The notes under the pieces: generated by a model
The model's input: the letters and a program-made list of their open reading frames with translations, nothing else
Told to the model about the DNA's origin: nothing
Database searches by the model: none
Origin: Pseudoflavitalea rhizosphaerae
GTDB taxonomy: Bacteria; Bacteroidota; Bacteroidia; Chitinophagales; Chitinophagaceae
Direction: 5' to 3'
Length of the DNA stretch: 64,000 nt
NCBI RefSeq assembly: GCF_003991355.1
Contig: NZ_RCSU01000003.1
Coordinates: forward strand, 248,001 to 312,000
Position numbers and translations under genes: made by a program
Shown here: positions 34,393 through 42,896 of the stretch, piece after piece
How positions within the stretch are numbered: the stretch's first letter is position 1
Layout: every line of letters starts with the position of its first letter

Positions 34393-37300
34393 ATGCAAAA
34401 TTGCAAAGTCCCAGGACAGGCACCCGCCCGCAATGCAATGAAAAAACTGCTTCTGACTATGAGACTCACCGCCATTTTTCTTTTAGCATGCAGTCTACAA
34501 GTAGTTGCAAATGTAAATGGACAGGACGCCAAAGTGACGCTGAAAGCAAAACAGGTCAGCCTGGAGAAATTTTTCCGGCTGATCGAAAAGCAAACAGCCT
34601 ATCATTTCTTTTACAGCGCATCCATTATTCCAGTAAATGAGAAAGTGGATGTGAATGCAGTGGACGAACCGGTAAGCAGCGTGCTCAACAAGCTCCTGCC
34701 CGGTATCGGGCTTCGTTACAAGATGATCAGCGACAAAGTGATCAGTATCACCATTGATGATCATCGTACGCCTGCACCACCACAACAGATCAATGGGATC
34801 GTCACCGATGATAAAGGCGATCCTGTAGCAGGCGCATCGGTAGTACTGAATCCCGGCAACCGCGGCACCAGTACCGGTGCTGATGGTAAATTCGTTTTCA
34901 ATGCCGTAGAACCGGGTAATTACACCATCGAAGTTTCTTTTGTTGGTTATATTACCGAATCCCAAAAAGTAACAGTGTCTTCCCGTACAGTCAATCTTTC
35001 CATCAAACTTACCGGCGATGACAAAACTGAAACTGCCGTAGTGGTTACGGCATTCGGTGTAACGCAAAAGAAAAGGGCTTTGGGCTATTCCGTTCAGGAA
35101 GTAAAGAGCCAGGCTATCACAGAATCACATCAACCCAATATCGTGAATGCCCTGCAGGGAAAGGTAGCAGGAGTACAGATCACCAATTCCGGCGGCTCAC
35201 CCGGAGCTTCATCCATCATGCTGATCCGCGGCGGTACTTCACTGAGTGGCAATAACCAGCCATTGTATGTGATCGATGGTATACCCATGGACAACAGCAC
35301 CGCCATTACCCAGGGCAACAATATGGTAGCCAGCAGCGCACCACCTTCCAACAGGGCTATAGATATTAATCCTGAAGACATTGCAAGTATTACTGTATTG
35401 AAAGGCCCTGCCGCAGCAGCACTATATGGTCTGCGCGCCGCTTCAGGCGTAGTGATCATCACCACCAGGAAAGGCGCTTCAGGAAAAGCCACATTGAACT
35501 ATTCAGGTACGCTCTCAACAGATAAAGTAAGCCGCTTACCCGATATGCAAAACATATACAAGCAGGGTGAGCAGGGCGTTTACGACCCCGCTGCCATCGG
35601 CTCCTGGGGTCCCACTTTTGGTCAGGGAGAACCGATCTACGACAATCTCGGTAACTTCTTCAAATCCGGTTTTGCACAAAGACACGATATCTCCGTCAGC
35701 GGGGGAACAGATAATTCCACCTTCTTTGGCTCTGCCTCTCTCCTGGACCAGGACGGTATCGTTCCTTCCACCAGCTTCTCCAGGAAATCCTTCCGCCTTG
35801 CTGCCGACTCACGCCTCAGCAGCAAATTCAAGATTGGCGGCAACGCCAGTTATTCGCATACAGACAGAGGTTATGTACTGCAGGGAAAAGGTGTATCAGA
35901 AACTTCCTCCACCACCACCAGCGGAGGCGGCACCATGATGGGCGTGATCTTCTGGCCCAGGAATGATGATATGCGCAATTATCTCAATGCAGACGGAACA
36001 CAACGCACTATCGTGGGAACAGACAATCCATACTGGGGTGTGGAGCACAACCCGCTTTCTGAAAAAGTAGACAGGATGCTCTTCATCGGTAATGTGGAAT
36101 ATGACCCCTTCAAATTCCTCAACGTTACCTACCGCCTCGGAACGGATTATTTCACCAGTTCCTTCTCCAGTGTAAGAGGCGCAGGTACAACCATCATCGG
36201 TGAAGAAAAAGGAGCCATCGCCAACTCCACCCGCAAGAATCAGATCACTACTTCCACCTTGCTGGTCACGGGAAAACACTCGATCAAAGATTTCAACCTG
36301 AGCCTTACCGTTGGTAACAACGTAGAAAGCTTCCAATCAAATACCGAGTTCGCTTACGGACGTAACTTCATCGACCCCAGCTTTCCCAGCATCAACAATA
36401 CCTTACCAAGCGACCGCCTCACCTCCGGCTCCATCCAAAGAAGAAGGATCGTGGGCCTCTTCGGTGATCTGAGTATCGACTGGAAAGGGATCGCCTATTT
36501 GAATGTAAGAGGCAGGAACGACTGGTCTTCCACCCTGCCGGTAGATGCACAATCTTTCTTCTACCCTGCAGTGAGCGGCACCGTGATAGTAACTGACCTG
36601 CTGGATGAATTTGGCATGAAGCGCGAAGGTAAAGTGCTTTCCTATGCAAAGGTCCGCGCATCCTGGGCAAGGGTAGGTAAAGATGCGCCTCCACATGTGC
36701 TGGCCACCACCCTTTCCAATGTGACCAATACATTTACCATCAATCCCCGCGGATTCATTCTCAATGCCAATAATTTCTATGGCAACCCTTCACTTCGCCC
36801 GGAGTTCACCAATTCCATCGAGATCGGCGCAGAAGCAAGGTTTATCGATAACAGGCTGGGACTGGATTTCACCTACTATCGCACTTTGTCTGACGATCAG
36901 ATCCTGGGCACCAGGACTCCACCCACTTCAGGCTCATTCCTTTCTTATCTGAACGGAGGATCCATCGAGAACAAAGGCATTGAAGTGATCCTCAACGCAA
37001 CTCCTGTTAAGAGTAAGGATTTCTCCTGGACAGTGGACCTGAATTTTGCCAGGAATAAAGCCACTGTGAAATCATTACCCGGAAGCCTGGACCGCGTTGA
37101 ACTGTCTGATGCCTGGGCCGCAGGCAATGTAGCACAGGGCGCCGCTTTCCTGAACGGAAGCCTCTTCGGTATCAATGGTAACGTCTGGAAACGCAATACC
37201 GCCGGAGAACTGCTCCTTACAGATGCCGGCTATCCGCAAGTACAATCCACCCTGAAACAGATCGGAGACAGAAACCCCGACTGGCTGGGAGGTATCACCA

Positions 37301-37806
37301 ATACGCTCAACTACAAGAATTTTTCACTGACCTTCATGTGGGACCTGAGAGTTGGTGGAGATATTTATAATGCTACAGAAAACTATCTTGTAAGGTCTGG
37401 CCTCAGTACCAAAACGCTAAACCGTGGCTCAACACAGGTATTTGATGGCATCATCGAATCTTCAGGAAACAAGAATACCCAGAGTGTTGTACTGGACCAG
37501 AACTTTTATGAAACCCTCTATCCATTCCAGGGATATGATTTTGTGGAAGATGGTTCGTGGTATCGTTTACGTTATGCAACGCTGAATTACAGTCTTCCAG
37601 CAAAGTGGCTGGGTAAAACACCTTTCAGCAGGGCAATGGTTTCCATTACCGGCCGTAACCTAATACTCATCACTGACTATTCAGGCGTGGACCCTGAAGT
37701 ATCAGGCAGCGGTGCAGGTGTAGGCGGAAGCGGTTCCTTCGGTTTCGACAACCTGGGTATCCCTGCAACACGTGGTTTCGATTTCAGTTTGAAAGTAACG
37801 TTCTAA
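34393..37806 (+). CDS. SusC/RagA TonB-dependent transporter with STN domain (locus B)
   Basis: 1137 aa as drawn; MKKLLLTMRLTAIFLL, 15 residues in, is an alternative start. Order: signal peptide; STN domain, about 46-118 (SLEKFFRLIEKQTAYHFFY); carboxypeptidase-regulatory-like domain, about 132-205; TonB box AVVVTAFGV; plug with IRGGTSLSGNNQPLYVIDG and AALYGLRAASGVVIITTRKG; barrel ending FDFSLKVTF. Unlike loci A and C its TonB-box region has TAFG rather than TGYQ, placing it in a different SusC subgroup. It pairs with the SusD-like lipoprotein 11 bp downstream. Confidence 0.95.
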   Translation: MQNCKVPGQAPARNAMKKLLLTMRLTAIFLLACSLQVVANVNGQDAKVTLKAKQVSLEKFFRLIEKQTAYHFFYSASIIPVNEKVDVNAVDEPVSSVLNKLLPGIGLRYKMISDKVISITIDDHRTPAPPQQINGIVTDDKGDPVAGASVVLNPGNRGTSTGADGKFVFNAVEPGNYTIEVSFVGYITESQKVTVSSRTVNLSIKLTGDDKTETAVVVTAFGVTQKKRALGYSVQEVKSQAITESHQPNIVNALQGKVAGVQITNSGGSPGASSIMLIRGGTSLSGNNQPLYVIDGIPMDNSTAITQGNNMVASSAPPSNRAIDINPEDIASITVLKGPAAAALYGLRAASGVVIITTRKGASGKATLNYSGTLSTDKVSRLPDMQNIYKQGEQGVYDPAAIGSWGPTFGQGEPIYDNLGNFFKSGFAQRHDISVSGGTDNSTFFGSASLLDQDGIVPSTSFSRKSFRLAADSRLSSKFKIGGNASYSHTDRGYVLQGKGVSETSSTTTSGGGTMMGVIFWPRNDDMRNYLNADGTQRTIVGTDNPYWGVEHNPLSEKVDRMLFIGNVEYDPFKFLNVTYRLGTDYFTSSFSSVRGAGTTIIGEEKGAIANSTRKNQITTSTLLVTGKHSIKDFNLSLTVGNNVESFQSNTEFAYGRNFIDPSFPSINNTLPSDRLTSGSIQRRRIVGLFGDLSIDWKGIAYLNVRGRNDWSSTLPVDAQSFFYPAVSGTVIVTDLLDEFGMKREGKVLSYAKVRASWARVGKDAPPHVLATTLSNVTNTFTINPRGFILNANNFYGNPSLRPEFTNSIEIGAEARFIDNRLGLDFTYYRTLSDDQILGTRTPPTSGSFLSYLNGGSIENKGIEVILNATPVKSKDFSWTVDLNFARNKATVKSLPGSLDRVELSDAWAAGNVAQGAAFLNGSLFGINGNVWKRNTAGELLLTDAGYPQVQSTLKQIGDRNPDWLGGITNTLNYKNFSLTFMWDLRVGGDIYNATENYLVRSGLSTKTLNRGSTQVFDGIIESSGNKNTQSVVLDQNFYETLYPFQGYDFVEDGSWYRLRYATLNYSLPAKWLGKTPFSRAMVSITGRNLILITDYSGVDPEVSGSGAGVGGSGSFGFDNLGIPATRGFDFSLKVTF

Positions 37807-37817
37807 AATTCAGGATC

Positions 37818-39377
37818 ATGAAAAAAACAATCAATCATATCATATTAGTTGTATCATTTCTGGCAGTGGCGGGTCCTTTCAGCTCCTGTAAAAAATTCCT
37901 CGATGTAAATAAAGACCCGAACAACCCCACGCAGATACCGGCGCATACCAGGCTGATTGGAGCGATTACCACTTCCAATGGCTCCTCCATGTGGAGAGGC
38001 GCCCGGGAAATGGTTGGCGTAATGCAATACGGCGCCACCAAACTAACCACCGGCTCTAACCGAAATGCAGAAACCTGGCGCTTTACTGCCAGCTACTTCT
38101 TCTGGCAGAATGCCTACGTATTCACAATGCCCAACTGTGTAGACCTGATCGTGCTCGGCAAGAAAGAACAGAATTATCATTTCGCAGGTGCAGGCTCCGT
38201 ATTGCTGGCCATGAACCTGGGCATGCTGGCTGACCAATACGGTTCCATCGTGGCAAGCGATTATTATGACGGCGTTTCGCAGATCAAACTGCAGCCTAAA
38301 ATGGATGATCAGCAGACTGCGTATAAATACATCGATTCTTTGCTGACAGAAGCTATTAAATTCTTCGGCATGTCTAATAACACGCCGCTCAACTACAGCG
38401 GTGGCGATATCATGTTCAATGGAGATGTGAACAAATGGACCCGTTTTGCATGGGCCCTGAAAGCGAGATACCTCAATCACCTCTCCAAAAAAGGCAGCCT
38501 GTATGATCCCGCAGCCATCATTACAGCCTGCGGCAATGCCTTCAATGCAGATGGCATGGATGCACAGTTCCCCTATATCGCGGGCGCGCAACAAACGGAT
38601 GAGAACCCATTCTCCAGCTGGGGCGGATTTACCAGCGCAACCGATCCCCGCTATTTCACCTGGACGCAGTTCTTCGTGAACATGCTCACCAAATTCCCTG
38701 TAACGGAAACGCCCTATGAGGATCCCAGGATCCACAAAATCATGCAACCGGCGCCTTCCGATGGTGAATACAGAGGTCTCAGATCTGGCGCAGGTTTGGC
38801 CGGCGGCATGGACGGAACAGGCAGTTTCACCAATGCAGCTGATTATGGACCCTTCAGCAGGAGTGGCTTTTACACCAATGTGACCTCTCCCTTCCCTTTC
38901 ATTACCTACTCCGAAGTGAAGCTGATTGAAGCGGAAGCAAACCTTCGTTCCAACAAAAAAACAGAAGCGCTCAATGCCTACCGGGAAGGAGTAAGCGCAA
39001 ACATGCGTAAACTCGGTGTGAGCACAGGAGATATCAATGCCTACTGGAGTGCACAGAATGCCGATCACCTCGAAGATCATTTCGATAACCTTACACAGGG
39101 CCTCAGCCATATCATGCGTCAGAAGTATATCACACAGTGCCTGAACCCCGAAACATGGGTGGATATGCGCAGAATGGATTACAGCAACGATATCTACGGG
39201 CCCTCATTGCGCAGGCCAGCCAATATCAACACAGTGATCTTCGATGCAGCCAATAACAGCCAATGGATCCGCGGTATGGTTTATGAAACCAATGAACAGA
39301 ACAGGAATCCCGAAGCGGTTGGCGACAATTCAGAAAAATACAGACTGCTCACGCCACTATGGTGGGATAAACCCTGA
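37818..39377 (+). CDS. SusD-like nutrient-binding lipoprotein (locus B, SusD-like_2 type)
   Basis: 519 aa; lipobox GPFSSC puts the lipid on Cys 24. CKKFLDVNKDPNNPTQIP at the mature N-terminus is characteristic of the SusD-like_2 subgroup (related to SusD/RagB but divergent). Inside are SVLLAMNLGMLADQYG and YSEVKLIEAEANLRSNKKTEA, and near the end ITQCLNPETWVDMRRMDY. It acts as the lid and ligand binder of the locus B SusC. The stop codon overlaps the ATG of the amidase gene, which links translation of the two. Confidence 0.93.
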   Translation: MKKTINHIILVVSFLAVAGPFSSCKKFLDVNKDPNNPTQIPAHTRLIGAITTSNGSSMWRGAREMVGVMQYGATKLTTGSNRNAETWRFTASYFFWQNAYVFTMPNCVDLIVLGKKEQNYHFAGAGSVLLAMNLGMLADQYGSIVASDYYDGVSQIKLQPKMDDQQTAYKYIDSLLTEAIKFFGMSNNTPLNYSGGDIMFNGDVNKWTRFAWALKARYLNHLSKKGSLYDPAAIITACGNAFNADGMDAQFPYIAGAQQTDENPFSSWGGFTSATDPRYFTWTQFFVNMLTKFPVTETPYEDPRIHKIMQPAPSDGEYRGLRSGAGLAGGMDGTGSFTNAADYGPFSRSGFYTNVTSPFPFITYSEVKLIEAEANLRSNKKTEALNAYREGVSANMRKLGVSTGDINAYWSAQNADHLEDHFDNLTQGLSHIMRQKYITQCLNPETWVDMRRMDYSNDIYGPSLRRPANINTVIFDAANNSQWIRGMVYETNEQNRNPEAVGDNSEKYRLLTPLWWDKP

Positions 39378-40063
39378 TGGCAATGATGAAACTACTATCG
39401 ATCGTTCTGTTGGCAGCTTCGGCGGGCCTTGCATCCTGCTCACGTCCCAGTTTCAGGGTGCTTGAAAAGCCGATCGTATTCGATGAAGAAAGGAAACAGC
39501 TTTCACTCGCTTATATGGAAGAACGTCATGGTATCAAAACCAGTAAACCCACCATCCAGCCCAGGATGGTGGTGTTGCACTGGACAGCCATACCATCGCT
39601 GGAACAATCCTACGATGCATTCTATGCGCCCACATTGAAAGGCGGGAGAAAAGACATAGCCGCTTCAGGCAATCTCAATGTTTCTTCGCATTACCTGATA
39701 GACCGTGATGGCACTATTTTCAGGCAATTGCCAGATACTGTTTTTGCCAGGCATGTGATCGGGCTGAACTATTGCGCCATCGGTGTTGAAAATGTAGGCA
39801 GCAATAAGGAGCCACTCACACGCGCACAGCTGAAATCCAACGAAGCGCTGATACGCTATCTCAAAAAGAAATATGATATCGAATATGTGATCGGGCATTA
39901 TGAATACACGCTGTTTGATGGCGATCCCATCTGGAAAGAAAAAGACAAGAATTACCGGACAGTCAAAACCGACCCCGGCAAAGGATTCATGAGAAAGATC
40001 CGCCACCGGCTGAAGGACCTTGGCCTGAAAGGCCCGCCCACAGCAGCTCCAGACAGTCCATAA
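39377..40063 (+). CDS. N-acetylmuramoyl-L-alanine amidase (Amidase_2) lipoprotein
   Basis: 228 aa; lipobox AGLASC gives Cys 21 as the lipid site. The zinc amidase fold (T7 lysozyme/AmiD/PGRP type) shows the first ligand in VVLHWTAIPS, then SSHYLIDRDGTIFRQL, CAIGVENVGS, the second His in VIGHYEY, and the third ligand in KTDPGKGF. It cleaves the bond between MurNAc and L-Ala in peptidoglycan or muropeptides. It starts in the SusD stop codon (TGATG), so it is an integral part of locus B. This suggests that the SusCD pair handles muropeptides or that the enzyme trims imported cell-wall fragments. Confidence 0.9.
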   Translation: MAMMKLLSIVLLAASAGLASCSRPSFRVLEKPIVFDEERKQLSLAYMEERHGIKTSKPTIQPRMVVLHWTAIPSLEQSYDAFYAPTLKGGRKDIAASGNLNVSSHYLIDRDGTIFRQLPDTVFARHVIGLNYCAIGVENVGSNKEPLTRAQLKSNEALIRYLKKKYDIEYVIGHYEYTLFDGDPIWKEKDKNYRTVKTDPGKGFMRKIRHRLKDLGLKGPPTAAPDSP

Positions 40064-40065
40064 AA

Positions 40066-40241
40066 GGGGGTGACTAAAAAGGGCGGAGAGTTGGCAGTCG
40101 CTCGCCTCCGGCGAGTGACTTCTATTTGTTCGCCTCCGGCGAACTCCGCGTCGCCAGAGGCGACTAAACAAAACTCACTCGCCGGGAGGCGAGCGAGTGG
40201 GCACGGCGAAATGAAATGTAACAACCTTTTTAGTCAGCCCC
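40066..40241 (+). mobile_element. MITE-like hairpin element, copy 1 (176 bp)
   Basis: It is bounded by inverted ends, GGGGGTGACTAAAAAG on the left and CTTTTTAGTCAGCCCC on the right (one mismatch in 16). Four inner hairpins share the core TCGCC/GGCGA, at 40097-40119, 40128-40144, 40150-40164 and 40178-40193. A closely similar copy occurs at 42299-42475 in the same orientation. There is no coding capacity. It starts 2 bp after the amidase stop and ends 20 bp before the stop of the convergent lipoprotein gene. It is a candidate non-autonomous transposable element, or a REP-like structured element acting as a two-way terminator. Confidence 0.8.
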
Positions 40242-40261
40242 TTATTTGTTGAATGATTTGA

Positions 40262-41008
40262 TTAACTCTTCGACGGATCATCTGTCAATGTTCCATTCGT
40301 TACAAATTTGATCTGCACTTTAGTATTCTCATCGGTTGCTCCCGGTACACCGGAAAGTAGAATTGTGTACACTTTTTTAGCTTCCACGGAAATGGTCCTG
40401 TTCACATCCACACCATTATTGCTTTTCACTGCAATGGTGATCTCACCGGGCGCTACTTCTTTGAATTCACTAACTGTTGCATACGCAGCATTGTGGTTCA
40501 CCACAGAGCTGCCACCTGATGTGATGGTCACATTGGCTGTATTCACAGAATCTATAACTGCATTGATATAACGCACAAATGCTTTGCCGGATGAAGCAGA
40601 CAGACTGTCGAAATTGTCTGTAGAGATCACGTTCCTGTAATTGCTATCCAGTCCCACCACGAAAAGAGAATAATACTTTCCCTGTTCGAAGCTATGATTG
40701 GAAGCAACCAGTGGTGTTGAAGAAAGATAATCGAATGCACCTACCGAACGGTTACCAGTATAAATGTTTTGGTAAACACCTGTGAAACTCTGGTATGCCA
40801 ATGGTGAATTTGTGAGTGAATTACCGGATAATCTTATCACGAGCGATTGCTGGTCTGGCGCAAGATTGAATGCCATCAGGCCTGCCGCAGGTATCTGGGA
40901 ATTGTCGCCATCATTATCCTTCAGACAGGCCGAGAACAATACTCCTGCTACAACCACCGCTATTACGGGCAACAGACTTTTCCGGAAGCAAGATAGGATC
41001 TTGTTCAT
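40262..41008 (-). CDS. DUF4397-domain lipoprotein
   Basis: 248 aa; the signal ends VVAGVLFSAC (lipid Cys 28) followed by an Asp/Asn-rich linker (LKDNDGDNSQ). The rest is beta-rich: GLMAFNLAPDQQSLVIRLSG, YYSLFVVGLDSN, KAFVRYINAVIDS, VYTILLSGVPG. This is the DUF4397 pattern (two Ig-like repeats seen in Bacteroidota and clostridial surface proteins). Outer-membrane or periplasmic location expected; function unknown. It is monocistronic and converges on locus B. Confidence 0.8.
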   Translation of the reverse strand: MNKILSCFRKSLLPVIAVVVAGVLFSACLKDNDGDNSQIPAAGLMAFNLAPDQQSLVIRLSGNSLTNSPLAYQSFTGVYQNIYTGNRSVGAFDYLSSTPLVASNHSFEQGKYYSLFVVGLDSNYRNVISTDNFDSLSASSGKAFVRYINAVIDSVNTANVTITSGGSSVVNHNAAYATVSEFKEVAPGEITIAVKSNNGVDVNRTISVEAKKVYTILLSGVPGATDENTKVQIKFVTNGTLTDDPSKS

Positions 41009-41321
41009 GTACTTAAATTTTTAGATGAATGAATTGATATAACTACAGCAGCAGAAGAAATGGCCGACAGGAACTTAGCATTGATAAGGAATGTAAAGTT
41101 ACAACATGGTACAAACTCATGACAACAGAATGGGACTTCAAAAAGTTAACTGAATGATAAATATCCCACAGGGTCTGATTTTCAGGCCCTTCCGGGGAAG
41201 GGTCTATAAATAGCTTTTCTATTTAAAAAGTGTAAAAATGGAATTCAGTACAATAATCTTTAAAAAAGAAGCTTATGACGTTGTATGATAGAAGAATAGA
41301 CAAACTTCGCATTTTTGTGTT
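41009..41321. other. Intergenic region with hairpins
   Basis: Holds the start region of the DUF4397 gene (minus) and of the next gene (plus). Two overlapping inverted repeats lie at 41171-41189 (GGGTCTGA/TCAGGCCC) and 41187-41202 (CCCTTCC/GGAAGGG). Neither is followed by a T-run. No gene seen. Confidence 0.5.
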
Positions 41322-41735
41322 ATGGCCAAAGGAACGAAGTCCAAACCACAATCAGCATTTGACACCTTCAAGGAGGTGACTACAAATGAAACCAGGAAGA
41401 AGAAAGACTTCCTGTACCTGATGGTGAAGATGATCGGCCCTGCCATTGTTGGCGAATTCATAGACAGTAATTCCGACACCATCTGGTCAAGAGTGGAAAA
41501 TCCTGGTATGTTCAGGCATAGCGAAATTAAGGTTTACAAAAATGCCCTGGGTATTACATATGAGGAATTCAGCCAGATCCTGGACAACCAGGAGGAACAT
41601 AATAAAACTGAAAGAAAACACCGTCGACCAGTGGGCCGGGAAAGATACCAGATCGAAACTGGAAAAACGCCACGTTCAACGAAGACCAGGGCTGCATCAG
41701 TTGCAGCCGGCAAAACAGGCACAAAAAAAGCATAA
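41322..41735 (+). CDS. Hypothetical basic protein
   Basis: 137 aa, soluble, no signal peptide. The middle contains FLYLMVKMIGPAIVGEFID and a helix pair IKVYKNALGITYEEFSQIL. The C-terminal ~40 residues are strongly basic and Ala/Lys/Thr-rich, ending AAGKTGTKKA, like histone H1-type or other nucleic-acid-binding tails. No family recognised. A DNA-associated role is only an inference from the tail. Confidence 0.5.
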   Translation: MAKGTKSKPQSAFDTFKEVTTNETRKKKDFLYLMVKMIGPAIVGEFIDSNSDTIWSRVENPGMFRHSEIKVYKNALGITYEEFSQILDNQEEHNKTERKHRRPVGRERYQIETGKTPRSTKTRAASVAAGKTGTKKA

Positions 41736-41881
41736 GGTTAGGGCATTCAATGCATCAGCACTCCTTTCAATTTCCTTTCTTTCAAAGCAAGATCAACTGA
41801 CATTAAACTTATTGTAACGGCAAAACAGTTGCCGGATGGACCCATTGTTCAAGTATTAATTCATTTAATGATCACTGTTAT

Positions 41882-42310
41882 ATGGACAGTAAAAGATTTG
41901 AACTTCAGGAAAGTGAAAATTCCCCGCTCTTCAGGGAGCCCAATTACGCCTCTGTTGAGTTGCTGCGGCAAGTAGCAGCAAGCGGTAATATCGATACTGC
42001 CACGCAGAGCGTACTTGCCAGGAATCTGGAAGAAGATGCAAAGCACTACAGGGAACTAACTACTTACAATAAGAAGCAGCTCTTCAGGTATTATACACGG
42101 CGTGACTGGCATACCCTATTCAGGGTCCTCCTCATCATAGGATACAATCTTGCCTGTATTCATTTCACCAATGGCCGGCCTGACGCCTCCTTCATGATCT
42201 GTTCCAATTCAGCGATCGGCGCCGCAGCTTTCAGAGACAGGTTGCGGAACCTGGCATGGCTCAACAAATGGAAAAATCAAAAAAATGGCAGGGGAAATGG
42301 GGCTGACTAA
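41882..42310 (+). CDS. Hypothetical protein whose stop lies in a MITE-like element
   Basis: 142 aa. The N-terminal ~70 residues are acidic and helical (SVELLRQVAASGNIDTA); a weak hydrophobic segment lies around LFRVLLIIGYNLACIHF; the C-terminus is basic. No family recognised. The last residues (GAD, then TAA) are read from the left end of MITE copy 2, which begins at 42299. The original C-terminus may therefore have been replaced when the element inserted. Real coding status is moderately likely. Confidence 0.45.
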   Translation: MDSKRFELQESENSPLFREPNYASVELLRQVAASGNIDTATQSVLARNLEEDAKHYRELTTYNKKQLFRYYTRRDWHTLFRVLLIIGYNLACIHFTNGRPDASFMICSNSAIGAAAFRDRLRNLAWLNKWKNQKNGRGNGAD

Positions 42311-42475
42311 AAAGAGCGGGGAGCTGGCAGTCGCTCGCCTCCGGCGAGTGACTTATATTTGCTCGCCTCCCGGCGAGCGTTGTGTCGCCGGAGGCGACGG
42401 AACAAAACTCACTCGCCGGGAGGCGAGCGAGTGGGCACAGCGAAATGAAATGTAACAGCCTTTTTTGTCAGCCCC
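42299..42475 (+). mobile_element. MITE-like hairpin element, copy 2 (177 bp)
   Basis: Ends GGGGCTGACTAAAAAG and CTTTTTTGTCAGCCCC. Its second hairpin (42361-42378) reads GCTCGCC/GGCGAGC where copy 1 has GTTCGCC/GGCGAAC: a T-A pair is replaced by C-G, which keeps the stem. The third and fourth hairpins are also kept. It lies between the stop of the plus-strand gene above and, 16 bp further, the stop of the minus-strand YciI-like gene. This is the same tail-to-tail placement as copy 1. Confidence 0.8.
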
Positions 42476-42490
42476 AATCAACCTTGAGCA

Positions 42491-42838
42491 CTAAGCGGCA
42501 GGGATCGCCATCCTGACTTCAACTATTGCTCCATATTGAATGATGGGGCATTTTCTGGCAATCTCAACAGCTTCGTCGTAGTCATTAGCCCTGATCACGA
42601 ACAGGCCTCCGATCGATTTATGTTTCTCAGCGTAAGGACCTTCAGCTACATCACCTGCGCCGGTGATCACTCTTCCTTCCACATCCCATCTCTTCACAGG
42701 TGCTACCAGCCTTTCAGCGGCAGCAATGCCTGCGATCCATTCCTGGTAAGGTTTCAGCGCATCGCGCATCTGATCTGGTGAGGGAACCGGATTCTTTCCG
42801 GTGAGGTCCCTGTGAATAGCAATTAAGAATTCTTGCAT
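42491..42838 (-). CDS. YciI/DGPF-family protein
   Basis: 115 aa. The dimeric alpha/beta ferredoxin-like YCII fold is indicated by MQEFLIAIHRDL, ERLVAPVKRWDVEGR, and the signature VAEGPYAEKHKSIGGLFVI (DGPFAE-K-E-IGG in the family), then DEAVEIARKCPI. Many such proteins are encoded near ECF sigma factors or stress genes. The biochemical role is not settled. It is the last gene of the minus-strand cluster that follows the sigma-54 activator. Confidence 0.85.
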   Translation of the reverse strand: MQEFLIAIHRDLTGKNPVPSPDQMRDALKPYQEWIAGIAAAERLVAPVKRWDVEGRVITGAGDVAEGPYAEKHKSIGGLFVIRANDYDEAVEIARKCPIIQYGAIVEVRMAIPAA

Positions 42839-42896
42839 TTTGATTTGTTTTTACTGATGAATAAAAAATTGATAACTGTATAGCTCAAGCGAAAGA

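Noticed and set aside
38043-39110. 355-codon minus-strand frame
   Set aside because: Antisense to the locus B SusD gene; Cys/His/Ile-rich composition typical of a shadow frame.
40097-40193. Repeated CGCCTCCGGCG-like units suggesting a CRISPR-like array
   Set aside because: The units are imperfect palindromes with irregular short spacing, all within a 176-bp element with inverted ends; no cas genes nearby.
40066-42475. Composite transposon formed by the two MITE-like copies
   Set aside because: The genes between them encode no transposase and the copies show no clear target-site duplications, so independent insertions are more likely.
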